A stretch of 64,000 bases of DNA from Dyadobacter frigoris (GTDB lineage Bacteria > Bacteroidota > Bacteroidia > Cytophagales > Spirosomataceae): assembly GCF_005280585.1 (NCBI RefSeq), contig NZ_SZVO01000020.1, positions 1 through 64,000 of the forward strand. Direction: 5' to 3'. The position numbers and the translations under genes are program-made. Shown here in pieces: positions 42,130-50,271 of the stretch (positions within the stretch are counted from its first letter, which is position 1; every line of letters starts with the position of its first letter). The notes under the pieces were generated by a model. It was given only the letters and a program-made list of their open reading frames with translations. It did no database searches and was not told where the DNA came from.

Positions 42130-42573
42130 ATGAATATTTCTACCCGACAAGGTACACTGGAAGATATACCCGCCGTTTTCGAACTCGTAAAAGAGCTTGC
42201 TATTTTTGAAAGAGCGCTGGATCAGGTTAGTAATAACGTAGATAAAATGTCACGTGATTATAAGGAAAACCTTTTCAATTTTTTTGTTGCTGAGGATGAT
42301 TCTAAGATCATTGGCCTTTGCCTGTATTATTACCGCTATTCAACCTGGAAAGGAAAGAGATTGTACATGGAGGATATCATTGTGACGGAGGATATGCGCG
42401 GAAACGGGATCGGGAAAATACTTTTTGATGCTACGGTTGTTGCCGCAAAAAAAACCGGATGTACCGGAATGATGTGGCAGGTTCTGGATTGGAATACGTC
42501 TGCTGTCGGTTTTTACCGAAAATACGGTACAAACTTTGATGACGAATGGATCAACTGTAACCTGGACTTTTGA
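42130..42573 (+). CDS. GNAT-family N-acetyltransferase
   Basis: A 147-residue GNAT protein with the diamine-acetyltransferase-like opening TRQGTLEDIPAVFELVKELA and LYMEDIIVTEDMRGNGIGKIL, where the RGNGIGK loop binds acetyl-CoA. WNTSAVGFYRKYG completes the fold. Similarity is to spermidine/diamine acetyltransferases, but substrate assignment is tentative. It ends at a shared hairpin with trmD, which is convergent. Confidence 0.87.
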   Translation: MNISTRQGTLEDIPAVFELVKELAIFERALDQVSNNVDKMSRDYKENLFNFFVAEDDSKIIGLCLYYYRYSTWKGKRLYMEDIIVTEDMRGNGIGKILFDATVVAAKKTGCTGMMWQVLDWNTSAVGFYRKYGTNFDDEWINCNLDF

Positions 42574-42601
42574 TCAGATAAAAAATACATTTGCCATTAA
42601 G

Positions 42602-42640
42602 GCCGGATCTACTATTTAAGTAAATCCGGTCTTCTTTCTT
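42602..42640 (+). terminator. Hairpin between GNAT and trmD
   Basis: GCCGGAT-C-TACT pairs with AGTA-A-ATCCGGT across 42602-42630, followed by a CTTCTTTCTTT tail on the plus strand. It contains the trmD stop codon (42612-42614), so convergent transcripts share it. Confidence 0.55.
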
Positions 42641-43289
42641 TAGTCCGTTTGATTGATTGATCATATCGCCATTCTTCAATTTTGGCTTCATGACCAGACA
42701 TTAATATTTCCGGAATTACATTTCCTTCAAAATCTGATGGACGTGAATAAACCGGCGGTGCCAATAAATTATCCTGAAAAGAATCTGTTAAAGCAGAAGT
42801 TTCATCGTTTAGAACACCTGGCAACAAACGAATAATCGAATCCGCAAGAACCGCCGCTGCCAGTTCACCTCCTGACAAAACGTAGTCTCCAATACTGATT
42901 TCTTTGGTAATAAAAATATCACGGACACGTTGATCAACACCTTTGTAATGGCCGCATAACATAATAAGATTACCTTTTAGAGAAAGCTGATTTACCATTT
43001 TCTGTTCCATCAGTTCACCGTCCGGAGTAAGATAAATAACCTCATCATAAGTTCTTTCAGCCTGCAAAGCACGGATACAACGGGCGATTGGTTCGATTTG
43101 TAAAACCATACCGGCACCTCCGCCAAAAGCATAATCATCGATTGAACGGTGTTTGTTCCCGGAAAAGTCTCTTAAATCATGAACAACCACTTCCACATAC
43201 TTTCCTTCCTGCGCACGTTTGAGGATTGAGTGTGCAAAAAAGCTATCTAGAAGGCTGGGGACACAGGAAATGATATCAATCCGCATCAT
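42612..43289 (-). CDS. trmD: tRNA (guanine37-N1)-methyltransferase
   Basis: A 225-residue SPOUT methyltransferase. Key segments are DDYAFGGGAGMVLQ, IMLCGHYKGVDQRV and the knot region SIGDYVLSGGELAAAV, with the conserved Asp after it. It methylates G37 of tRNAs to prevent frameshifting. It overlaps rimM by 14 bp, in the standard rpsP-rimM-trmD order. rplS, the usual fourth gene, is absent from this position. Confidence 0.96.
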   Translation of the reverse strand: MMRIDIISCVPSLLDSFFAHSILKRAQEGKYVEVVVHDLRDFSGNKHRSIDDYAFGGGAGMVLQIEPIARCIRALQAERTYDEVIYLTPDGELMEQKMVNQLSLKGNLIMLCGHYKGVDQRVRDIFITKEISIGDYVLSGGELAAAVLADSIIRLLPGVLNDETSALTDSFQDNLLAPPVYSRPSDFEGNVIPEILMSGHEAKIEEWRYDQSIKRTKERRPDLLK

Positions 43290-43842
43290 CAGGAGTATTA
43301 TCGCTATCAGAACCGTTTTCCAGATAAACTTCCAGCAAACCTTCCGGCAAATTCACTATTAATTTCTTATTTTCTTTATCAGCCTTCAAAACGATATCTT
43401 CGGCTGTCGGGATCAGGACTTCAACGCCCTGATAATCCATGGAAATTAAATCCTGGCCATTTAGAGAATAAACTTCCCGAACGATTCCCAATTCTCCTTT
43501 TACTTCATCGATCACTGTATAACCTTTGATCTCATGGTAATAAAATTCTTCTTCTTCCAATTCAGCAAGAGAATCGAGCGGCAGGTAAAGCGATGTACCA
43601 ACCAAAGCCTGCGCTTTTTCAATTGTGTTAACGTCTTCAAACGTTACAATCGCCTTAGCCTGTTTCTGCAAATTAAAACGCTCAATAAAATACGGGACCA
43701 AATCCCCTTTTATGTCGAAATAAACAGAATCAAGATCTTCATAATCTTCCGGATAATCTACATCCAGAAAAATAACGACATCCCCGGACGTACCATGTGT
43801 ACGAACGATATAGCCCAGCAAAAAACTGCTATCGTGTGTCAA
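43276..43842 (-). CDS. rimM: 16S rRNA processing protein RimM
   Basis: A 188-residue protein with a RimM N-terminal barrel (LLGYIVRTHGTSGDVVIFLDVD, about 9-30) and a PRC-barrel C-terminal half (GIVREVYSLNGQDLISMD, VLIPTAEDIVLKAD). It assists 30S maturation and binds S19. It overlaps trmD by 14 bp and follows rpsP by 92 bp. Confidence 0.93.
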   Translation of the reverse strand: MTHDSSFLLGYIVRTHGTSGDVVIFLDVDYPEDYEDLDSVYFDIKGDLVPYFIERFNLQKQAKAIVTFEDVNTIEKAQALVGTSLYLPLDSLAELEEEEFYYHEIKGYTVIDEVKGELGIVREVYSLNGQDLISMDYQGVEVLIPTAEDIVLKADKENKKLIVNLPEGLLEVYLENGSDSDNTPDDAD

Positions 43843-43934
43843 AGTATTATTGATTTAATTATTGGTATCCTTAAAACAAATATGAGTCTGCACGGTAAAC
43901 CGACAGACCCATAAAGAAAGTATGTTCTACTAAA

Positions 43935-44510
43935 TTATTCAGCAGCTGGTGCTTCATTAGTATCTTCTGCCACAGAAGCGTCTGCCGCAGTTTCGTCAGC
44001 AGCAACTTCGTCAGAAACTTCTTCCGGAGCAACTTCTTCTTCAACCACTACAGGAGCATTCTTTTTAGCAATTGCTTCTGCACGTGACTCATTTACTTTA
44101 CGTTCTGCATCCAATTTAGATTGTTTTGCAGTATCTAATTTTTGAGTTAATGAATCTGCAGCAGAAACATTACGATCAGTTTTAGACAATTTCCATTCTT
44201 CAAAACGTGCGTCAGCAACGTCCTGACCAATTGCTCCTTTAATTACACCAACTTGTAAATGCTTGCGAAGCATTACACCTTCGTGGTGCAGGATTGAACG
44301 AGCTGTATCCGTTGGCTGAGCACCTTTAAGCAACCAGTCAACAGCCTTAGCTGTATCTAAAACAACGGATGAAGGATTGGTTCCAGGATTGTAGCTACCA
44401 ATCTTTTCGATGAAGCGACCATCACGTGGTGCTCTGGCATCTGCGATTACGATATCATAAATCGCTTTTTGTTTGCGTCCACGACGCGCTAATCTAATTT
44501 TAACTGCCAT
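43935..44510 (-). CDS. rpsP: 30S ribosomal protein S16 with long acidic extension
   Basis: A 191-residue protein whose first 80 residues are a normal S16 (MAVKIRLARRGRKQKAIYDI, IEKIGSYNPGTNPS). A 100-residue tail rich in Ala and Glu (VVEEEVAPEEVSDEVAADE) follows. S16 is usually about 80-100 residues; Bacteroidota commonly carry such extensions, whose function is unknown. It is the promoter-proximal gene of rpsP-rimM-trmD. Confidence 0.96.
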   Translation of the reverse strand: MAVKIRLARRGRKQKAIYDIVIADARAPRDGRFIEKIGSYNPGTNPSSVVLDTAKAVDWLLKGAQPTDTARSILHHEGVMLRKHLQVGVIKGAIGQDVADARFEEWKLSKTDRNVSAADSLTQKLDTAKQSKLDAERKVNESRAEAIAKKNAPVVVEEEVAPEEVSDEVAADETAADASVAEDTNEAPAAE

Positions 44511-44600
44511 TATTGAATTTGTTATGAGAGGGAACTCGTCCCTGAATTAAACAGGGTGCAAATTTACATAAAATTTTTGGTTCAATAATCATTAAACATA

Positions 44601-44636
44601 AAAAAAGGGAAGTGAATAATCACCTCCCTTTTTTCT
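44601..44636 (-). terminator. Bidirectional terminator between the OmpA gene and rpsP
   Basis: AAAAAGGGA-A-GTGA pairs with TCAC-C-TCCCTTTTT (44602-44632), with A/T runs on both sides. It ends the minus-strand OmpA transcript just before the rpsP promoter region. Confidence 0.85.
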
Positions 44637-44651
44637 TATGTCAAATACCTG

Positions 44652-46175
44652 TTATTTCTGGAAACCAGCAGGATATGTTGAACGCAATGTGTTGTTTGGC
44701 AAAATCTTTATTTCAACACGACGGTTAGACTGAAGTCCTTCAACTGTTGTGTTTTCAGCAATTGGACGATACTCGCCGAAATACTCGATCAAAATTCTGC
44801 TAGTGTCTTTAAGACCCTGACGAACCAGGAAGCGTTTCGCAGCATCCACACGACGACGGGCAAGAGCCATGTTATAAGAATCAGAAGCACGAGCATCAGT
44901 ATGTCCTACAAGAACTATACGGCAGTTTGTACGAATATTCAACAATTCAATCACTTTGCTCATCGTTTCTTTCGAAGCGTCACGGATGATCGCTTTGTCA
45001 GTATCAAATTCGATATTGCTGAATAAAGCCTCGCATTCGTCTTTTGGCAAATTATTTTTGATAGCATCTCTGATGATTTTATCAAGATCCATCGCAACAC
45101 CACCACCTGAAACTACGCTTCCCGCAGGAGTATTTGGTTCTTTGTCAAATAAGTCAGCAACACCGTCGCCATCAGTATCAGTATAAAGACGAGGATCAAC
45201 TGGTTTTGGCATGTTTGCTTTTGCAATTGAATCAGCATCGTTCATTGTCGGATTGTAAGGAACAGGGATCAAAGCTTTTGGATCAGCCCAACGCAAATGG
45301 TAACGTCCGCTACCTGCATCGTATTTACCTTTTTTAGCCATTACAGCATTTTTACCCAATTTGTAAGTCAATGCAATTTGCAAAACTCCCCATCTGTCAT
45401 TTTTTGAATCACCTTTCTGGAATGTCCACAAACCAGTTTGTGTTTCGTAATCCGTTCTGTTACCAACAGTCAAATCAAGTTTTTCTGTGTTAACATATGT
45501 GTAAGTATAATCCAGACCTAGATCAAAACGTGGAGACAGTTCATAATGAACAGCCAAACCAGCTGGCATTACCCACTCACGAGTGTATGTAGAACCGTTA
45601 CGATCCCAGGTACCAGCAGTTTTAGAACTTCCGTCTGTGTTAGAAGAAAGTTTTGTAACTTTTCCTGTTGCAGTGTTTGTAGCAGTAACATCCGTATGAT
45701 AATACATAATACCGGCTCCCAAATGAGCATCTACTTTCCATCTGCGCAATTTTTTATATCCAAAAAGCAAACGGTTAAGATTAACAGTTCCGTCTAACGA
45801 TACCTGAACGAATGATGGACTCGTAAAATAAGCATCATAAGTATTAGTAAGTGCTGGATTTGAAGGATTAGGAACCGTCACACCTTTTTTCGATCCTTGC
45901 AACCAACCGTTGTAACCGGTAAGCTGAACACCGAAAATTGGAGATAATTGTTTGTTAATGGAGAGCCCCCATGCACCGGTCAGATTTTCATGATCGCCTC
46001 TTTTGAAATCGTATTCTTTCAAATCACCAAAGAATTTTGTGATGCCACCATATCCTGAGATAGACCATGTATTCATCTTATTTGGTCCATCATACGTTCG
46101 GTTTTTTTGAGCCAACGCATCCAGGCTCATTAGTGACAAACAAACTAAAGCAATGTAAAGATTCTTTTTCTTCAT
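44652..46175 (-). CDS. OmpA-family outer membrane protein
   Basis: A 507-residue protein from ATG 46175 (MKKKNLYIALVCLSLMSLDALAQ signal); an ATG three codons earlier is less likely. The N-terminal half forms a beta-barrel-like porin region with alternating aromatic strands. A calcium-binding-type DTDGDGVADLFDKEPNTPAG linker (about residues 335-355) follows. A C-terminal OmpA peptidoglycan-binding domain (VGHTDARASDSYNMALARRR, about 425-445) ends it. It anchors the outer membrane to the cell wall. It lies only 55 bp downstream of the RNase P RNA gene on the same strand. Confidence 0.93.
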   Translation of the reverse strand: MKKKNLYIALVCLSLMSLDALAQKNRTYDGPNKMNTWSISGYGGITKFFGDLKEYDFKRGDHENLTGAWGLSINKQLSPIFGVQLTGYNGWLQGSKKGVTVPNPSNPALTNTYDAYFTSPSFVQVSLDGTVNLNRLLFGYKKLRRWKVDAHLGAGIMYYHTDVTATNTATGKVTKLSSNTDGSSKTAGTWDRNGSTYTREWVMPAGLAVHYELSPRFDLGLDYTYTYVNTEKLDLTVGNRTDYETQTGLWTFQKGDSKNDRWGVLQIALTYKLGKNAVMAKKGKYDAGSGRYHLRWADPKALIPVPYNPTMNDADSIAKANMPKPVDPRLYTDTDGDGVADLFDKEPNTPAGSVVSGGGVAMDLDKIIRDAIKNNLPKDECEALFSNIEFDTDKAIIRDASKETMSKVIELLNIRTNCRIVLVGHTDARASDSYNMALARRRVDAAKRFLVRQGLKDTSRILIEYFGEYRPIAENTTVEGLQSNRRVEIKILPNNTLRSTYPAGFQK

Positions 46176-46229
46176 GGGAAACACTAGTTATGTGATTCAA
46201 TTATTCATTAATTATTTACTAAAAAGCAG

Positions 46230-46633
46230 AAAAAGGAAAAAGCCTGTAAGCCGGATTCTGTATCCCGGTTTTCACCGGAATTCCTACCATTTATCCAGGA
46301 TTTTGATCACTCAAAACCTCTAACGATCTACCCGTGCTAATGTTCCGAAAAACGGAGGCGAGCAGCCCCACAAATTAACACCTATTTGATCTTTCAGCCC
46401 GTAAGGTTTACCGTGCCTTCAAAGTCACCTTTGAAGCGGTGGTCTCTTACTCCACCTTTTCACCCTTACCTGACATAAAAAAATGTGCCAGGCGGTATAT
46501 TCTCTGTTGCACTTGCTGTCAGCTGATCGTCACCAATCCACTGCCTTCCCGTTAGGAAGTACGGCACTCTGTGCTGTCCGGACTTTCCTCTCCGGCTTTC
46601 ACCGCAGCGGTAGGACGGCTTATTCCTTTCACT
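46230..46633 (-). ncRNA. rnpB: RNase P RNA, bacterial type A
   Basis: On the minus strand the universal core GAGGAAAGTCCGGACAGCAC appears near the 5' end, with ACAGAGTGCCG after it. GGTAAGGGTGAAAAGGTGGAG, AGACCACCGC and a 3' ATCCGGCTTACAGG follow. The ends pair as P1: AAAGGAA-T-AAGCC with GGCTT-T-TTCCTTT. The RNA is about 400 nt. An exact -7 box, TAGCTTTG (complement of 46640-46647), sits just upstream of the 5' end. It is the catalytic subunit that trims pre-tRNA 5' leaders. Confidence 0.95.
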
Positions 46634-46639
46634 TGACCA

Positions 46640-46647
46640 CAAAGCTA
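46640..46647 (-). promoter_or_regulatory. -7 box of rnpB
   Basis: TAGCTTTG on the minus strand is an exact TAnnTTTG match, positioned about 7 nt before the predicted RNase P RNA 5' end. No good TTTG -33 box is evident at the ideal spacing. Confidence 0.55.
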
Positions 46648-46729
46648 AGAAATACTTTCCTTTGATCAGCAGTCAATATACCATAAAAAGTAAAAAATAT
46701 GGCATTTGTTTACTTGACAAGTGAATTAA

Positions 46730-48238
46730 TTACTCAAAACTTCGCAATCCTTCTACACGCAAATTGACATTACCCTGAGCAAAAACTACGGAATAAATGT
46801 GTTTTGGGGTCAAATAAACCTTATCCGGAGTAATCTCAGCCAATGAGCCTTTCAATTGTACGCCATCCATAACTTTATAATTTAAAAGTGTCTGTTGGAT
46901 ACTTTTTTTAGCTTCAGCCATCTGACTTCCTATTCCGAAGACCATTTCCTGCTCCATCATTTTGGTAAACTTCCCTTGCAACAGCCAATTTGCAGTCTTG
47001 ATAATTGTGCTTTTTGTATCAAGATCATAATCGAGATTTTTTAAAGACAATTTTTGAGAAACCGGATCATAATACGGAATTCCCTTCAAAAATATACTTC
47101 CGTTCATACTTCCTTTCAAACCGGCTTTAATGACAAGCCTCTCATTTTGACCGTACATTTCAATGGAAGTAACTTCAACGTTATATTTTCCTCCCAAAAA
47201 TGAAAATTTCTGTCCGGCAAATTGAGCCGTTGCGAGGCGTGCAGCATCTTCATACGAGACCAGGCTTATTAATCCAACCCGAAAATCAGAGGAAACCTTA
47301 TCTGTTATCTGCAAATCAGGAAGTTTTGGCGCAGGTTTTATGACTGGTTTTACAGCGGAAGTTATCGTTTGGGTATAACCTTTAATCCCGATCGAAGCAC
47401 GTAAAATATTATTACTTGCCATTAACGGCGTCATCACAATGGAGGTGGGTGTTACGACAAGCCAGGTATCAAATTCTTTCGAAAGCAAAACAGGCTGACG
47501 GGCAAGTAACCAGGCCGCTTCTACATATTTCTTTATCTCAATACTACCCGTAACCTGCTGATCAATAGCATCTGTTATCTTTTCAAAATTCCTATTCAAC
47601 ATACGGCTTACCATACTTTTAATCGGTATGTTAATGCCAGCCACTTTCACATTTGGCTCTGTGATCCAGTCGAAGCTATCCACGTATGTTTCCGATTTCA
47701 GCTTCCAGTCTGGTGAAATACCGATTTTTGAAATAAGACGGATGTTTATTGAAAACTCAGTATCCTTATAACCGGATAAAGTCAATCCCAAAGGACTCAC
47801 TTTATAACCTGCGCTAACCCAGATTTTAAGAGGAACTTCAAACAAAAAAGTAGAATCTTTTGCAACAACACGAATCGGGCTCAACTTCCAAACCTTTGCT
47901 TTCAGGTTATCGCCACCATTATCTTCATAGCTGTCATCTTCGTATATCAAACCTTTGATCTGGCTATTAATCTGCGATTGCAGCTCAGCAATGGGCATTT
48001 CTATGGGTAAATTTATTACCGACAGATGTTTTTCATTCTGAATTTCTGTGTCTGAATACAAATATTCCTCCATAGGTTTTTTAGGCGTAGTGGTTTTGGG
48101 ACGACATTGCCATTGACTCAGTCCGATTCCTGCCAATAAAAAGAACCAGGTTATACGCTTAAAGCGATTATTTAATTTTAACGAGCGTTGCACCGTATCC
48201 GAATTTTTCTTTTTGAGCATCTTTAAAATACTGAACAT
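46730..48238 (-). CDS. DUF4403 family protein
   Basis: A 502-residue envelope protein with an N-terminal hydrophobic segment (about 29-42, ITWFFLLAGIGLSQW) and QWQC at 42-45, a possible though poor lipobox. The body matches the long, beta-rich DUF4403 layout with repeats (LNLPIEMPIAELQSQIN, FEVPLKIWVSAGYKVSPLGLTLSG). These are suspected lipid-transfer or outer-membrane-associated proteins, but the function is unproven. The annotated start overlaps the Smr gene by 71 bp; internal starts at ATG 48220 or GTG 48193 would shorten this. Confidence 0.8.
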   Translation of the reverse strand: MFSILKMLKKKNSDTVQRSLKLNNRFKRITWFFLLAGIGLSQWQCRPKTTTPKKPMEEYLYSDTEIQNEKHLSVINLPIEMPIAELQSQINSQIKGLIYEDDSYEDNGGDNLKAKVWKLSPIRVVAKDSTFLFEVPLKIWVSAGYKVSPLGLTLSGYKDTEFSINIRLISKIGISPDWKLKSETYVDSFDWITEPNVKVAGINIPIKSMVSRMLNRNFEKITDAIDQQVTGSIEIKKYVEAAWLLARQPVLLSKEFDTWLVVTPTSIVMTPLMASNNILRASIGIKGYTQTITSAVKPVIKPAPKLPDLQITDKVSSDFRVGLISLVSYEDAARLATAQFAGQKFSFLGGKYNVEVTSIEMYGQNERLVIKAGLKGSMNGSIFLKGIPYYDPVSQKLSLKNLDYDLDTKSTIIKTANWLLQGKFTKMMEQEMVFGIGSQMAEAKKSIQQTLLNYKVMDGVQLKGSLAEITPDKVYLTPKHIYSVVFAQGNVNLRVEGLRSFE

Positions 48239-49151
48239 GCTGATTTTTGCTCAGTCTGCGGTGCAATTCATCACGCAATACGCCGCTTCCTGCACCATGA
48301 ATAAACGTAATTTCATCCATTCCATTCCCGATTGCCTGTTCCAAACTCGTTTCGAAAGTAGCAAGTTGTTTTTTCAATATTTCGTCTTTCGACAATCTTG
48401 AAGGATCTTCAACGATTTTCTCAACATGCAGATCAACAACACCTTCCGGTTTTTCCAGTTCAATTTTAGACGTTGTTGAGCCACCCATTAAGCTTGTGCG
48501 AAGTTGCTCCTGAATATCCGCTTTTACTACAACTTCTTCTTTCTTAACGTTTTCTTCATCCAGTTGGAAAACAAAAGCATCTTTTCCAATTACCGGTGCC
48601 GGTCCTTTACTTTTGTAAAAAGACTGTGCACGGCATTTTATTTTCTTTTGAAATGGCAGTAACGCATCAAAAGTTCCTTCTCTGAAATACAATAGATTAA
48701 AAGCAAAAACCGGCCAGTTTTCAAAGTCTTTCATTTGTAGTTCTGTCAGTTTCTGGGAAGTTCTTGGCTGCAAAACACCGGCAGAAAGTCCCATATGCAC
48801 ATTTTCAAATTGCGTGGTTGCGCTGAAAGGCAACGTCCAGTCTGAATTGTTGATAATATGCAGTGTTACAGCCTTATCATTAATGGAAACAAAAGCGATA
48901 TAAATTCCCTTTTCCGAAAATGCAACCTGACGGGGTGCAATTCTTTCTCGTTGCGGTGCTATCGTTTGTCCGGCCGGAGTTCTGTTCAACCGTTGTGATT
49001 CAACAGGCGAGATCGTAACTAACTCATTACGCAACACAGGAATACGGAAACCGTCTTCAATCTCTACTTCTATAACATTGCCCGGCAAAAAAGCATAAAC
49101 AATTCCTTCTTCACGGCCATGTACCAGTCTTACCTTATCTCCAATATTCAT
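48168..49151 (-). CDS. DUF2027 / Smr-domain protein
   Basis: A 327-residue protein. The N-terminus (MNIGDKVRLVHGREEGIVYAF) is a KOW/DUF2027-like barrel. The C-terminal 85 residues are a Smr nuclease domain with VDLHVEK and IHGAGSGVLRDELHRRL (the HGxGxGxLR signature). Smr domains nick branched DNA or cleave RNA; the MutS ATPase is absent here. Bacteroidota have a conserved protein of this exact architecture. Confidence 0.87.
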   Translation of the reverse strand: MNIGDKVRLVHGREEGIVYAFLPGNVIEVEIEDGFRIPVLRNELVTISPVESQRLNRTPAGQTIAPQRERIAPRQVAFSEKGIYIAFVSINDKAVTLHIINNSDWTLPFSATTQFENVHMGLSAGVLQPRTSQKLTELQMKDFENWPVFAFNLLYFREGTFDALLPFQKKIKCRAQSFYKSKGPAPVIGKDAFVFQLDEENVKKEEVVVKADIQEQLRTSLMGGSTTSKIELEKPEGVVDLHVEKIVEDPSRLSKDEILKKQLATFETSLEQAIGNGMDEITFIHGAGSGVLRDELHRRLSKNQHVQYFKDAQKEKFGYGATLVKIK

Positions 49152-49249
49152 AATTATTCAATTTAATTCAAATGACGATATGTTTTCAAAACTTCCGTCA
49201 TCACAAAGTTACTTCTTTCTTATGATCCAGCCTCTGATTCAATATTCAA

Positions 49250-50167
49250 TCAAAAATATAACGGTCGAAAATCCAGTCCTTTTTTACTTATTTGAAGCGC
49301 AGGTGCCGGAATTTTTAACGAGTTAGCCAAAAAAGCAATTGTTCTTACAAATTTGCTTTTGGTTTTGATTTTAGTAAGATCAATATCAAGAGAAAAATAA
49401 TATTGCCGGTAAGGACGATATCCCAGTTCCGTACTCTGTTTTGGATCTGCGGAAATCATATTCTGAATACCGTAACCAACTGAAAAACATAACCAGGGCG
49501 GCCAGTTACTATGCTTGAAAAACGAGCGGGGACTACCTGAATACCAATAGGTTTGTCCGTTATAATCTTTCAGCCAGCGTTCAGTCGGTTTGCTTCCCAG
49601 CAGATTAGGGCGCTGGGATGCGAGTGAAGTAAAATGAAAAGAAAATTTCGGTTGTATCCTGATTTCATCCCAAAGTGCGATTTGACCTAAATAGATAGCT
49701 GAACCTGTTAGATTCGCGACCATATCGCCCGGAGAAAAACCATAGTCCGGTGAAAAGCCGTCCAGAATTTCAATCGGAGTTTGAAAAATGACACCGGAAA
49801 TAGCGCCATATATCATCATCTGTTTTTTTGAAATACCTGTCTTTTTATATATTTCAGCAGTGTGGCGGGCAATTTGGTAGGATGTGTAAACGTGCCCCAT
49901 TTTGTCCATTTGAAGCCACTCATAAGTGTCATCCTGTACCCGAAAGTTGGTCAGGGGGTTTTTGTACCATGACTTACTTAGTCCATAGATGGTACCTAAA
50001 TAGAGCACCGACTGGGCTGCAAAAATGCCATGTAAAAGTTTATAATTCGGGACAACTTTGGTGGTGGAATCTGTGACCATTTCTGCTCCCTGCGCCATCA
50101 AAAGACGCTGGCCTGATAGCAGCAAACAGATAAAAAAAAGAACGCGTATATGTTTAAAATATCTCAT
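49250..50167 (-). CDS. DUF2279 family protein
   Basis: A 305-residue secreted or outer-membrane protein with a signal peptide (about 1-25, FFICLLLSGQRLLMAQG). The conserved core is MDKMGHVYTSYQIAR and IEILDGFSPDYGFSPGDMVAN, where the His, Glu and two Asp residues are spaced like a metal or lipid-phosphate site. The family is typical of Bacteroidota and has unknown function. It is transcribed with the same polarity as the Smr and DUF4403 genes. Confidence 0.85.
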   Translation of the reverse strand: MRYFKHIRVLFFICLLLSGQRLLMAQGAEMVTDSTTKVVPNYKLLHGIFAAQSVLYLGTIYGLSKSWYKNPLTNFRVQDDTYEWLQMDKMGHVYTSYQIARHTAEIYKKTGISKKQMMIYGAISGVIFQTPIEILDGFSPDYGFSPGDMVANLTGSAIYLGQIALWDEIRIQPKFSFHFTSLASQRPNLLGSKPTERWLKDYNGQTYWYSGSPRSFFKHSNWPPWLCFSVGYGIQNMISADPKQSTELGYRPYRQYYFSLDIDLTKIKTKSKFVRTIAFLANSLKIPAPALQISKKGLDFRPLYF

Positions 50168-50271
50168 TAAAAAGTACCGAAAGGAGCTTTAAGATTTTAG
50201 TTTTTGCCCGATCAGAAAATTGTTGATTTATAACTTCATTAATTTTAAGGTTTTAAGAAGATGACCTCCGT

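Noticed and set aside
46483..46665. A 60-codon plus-strand ORF
   Set aside because: It is antisense to the RNase P RNA; base conservation there is explained by the RNA.
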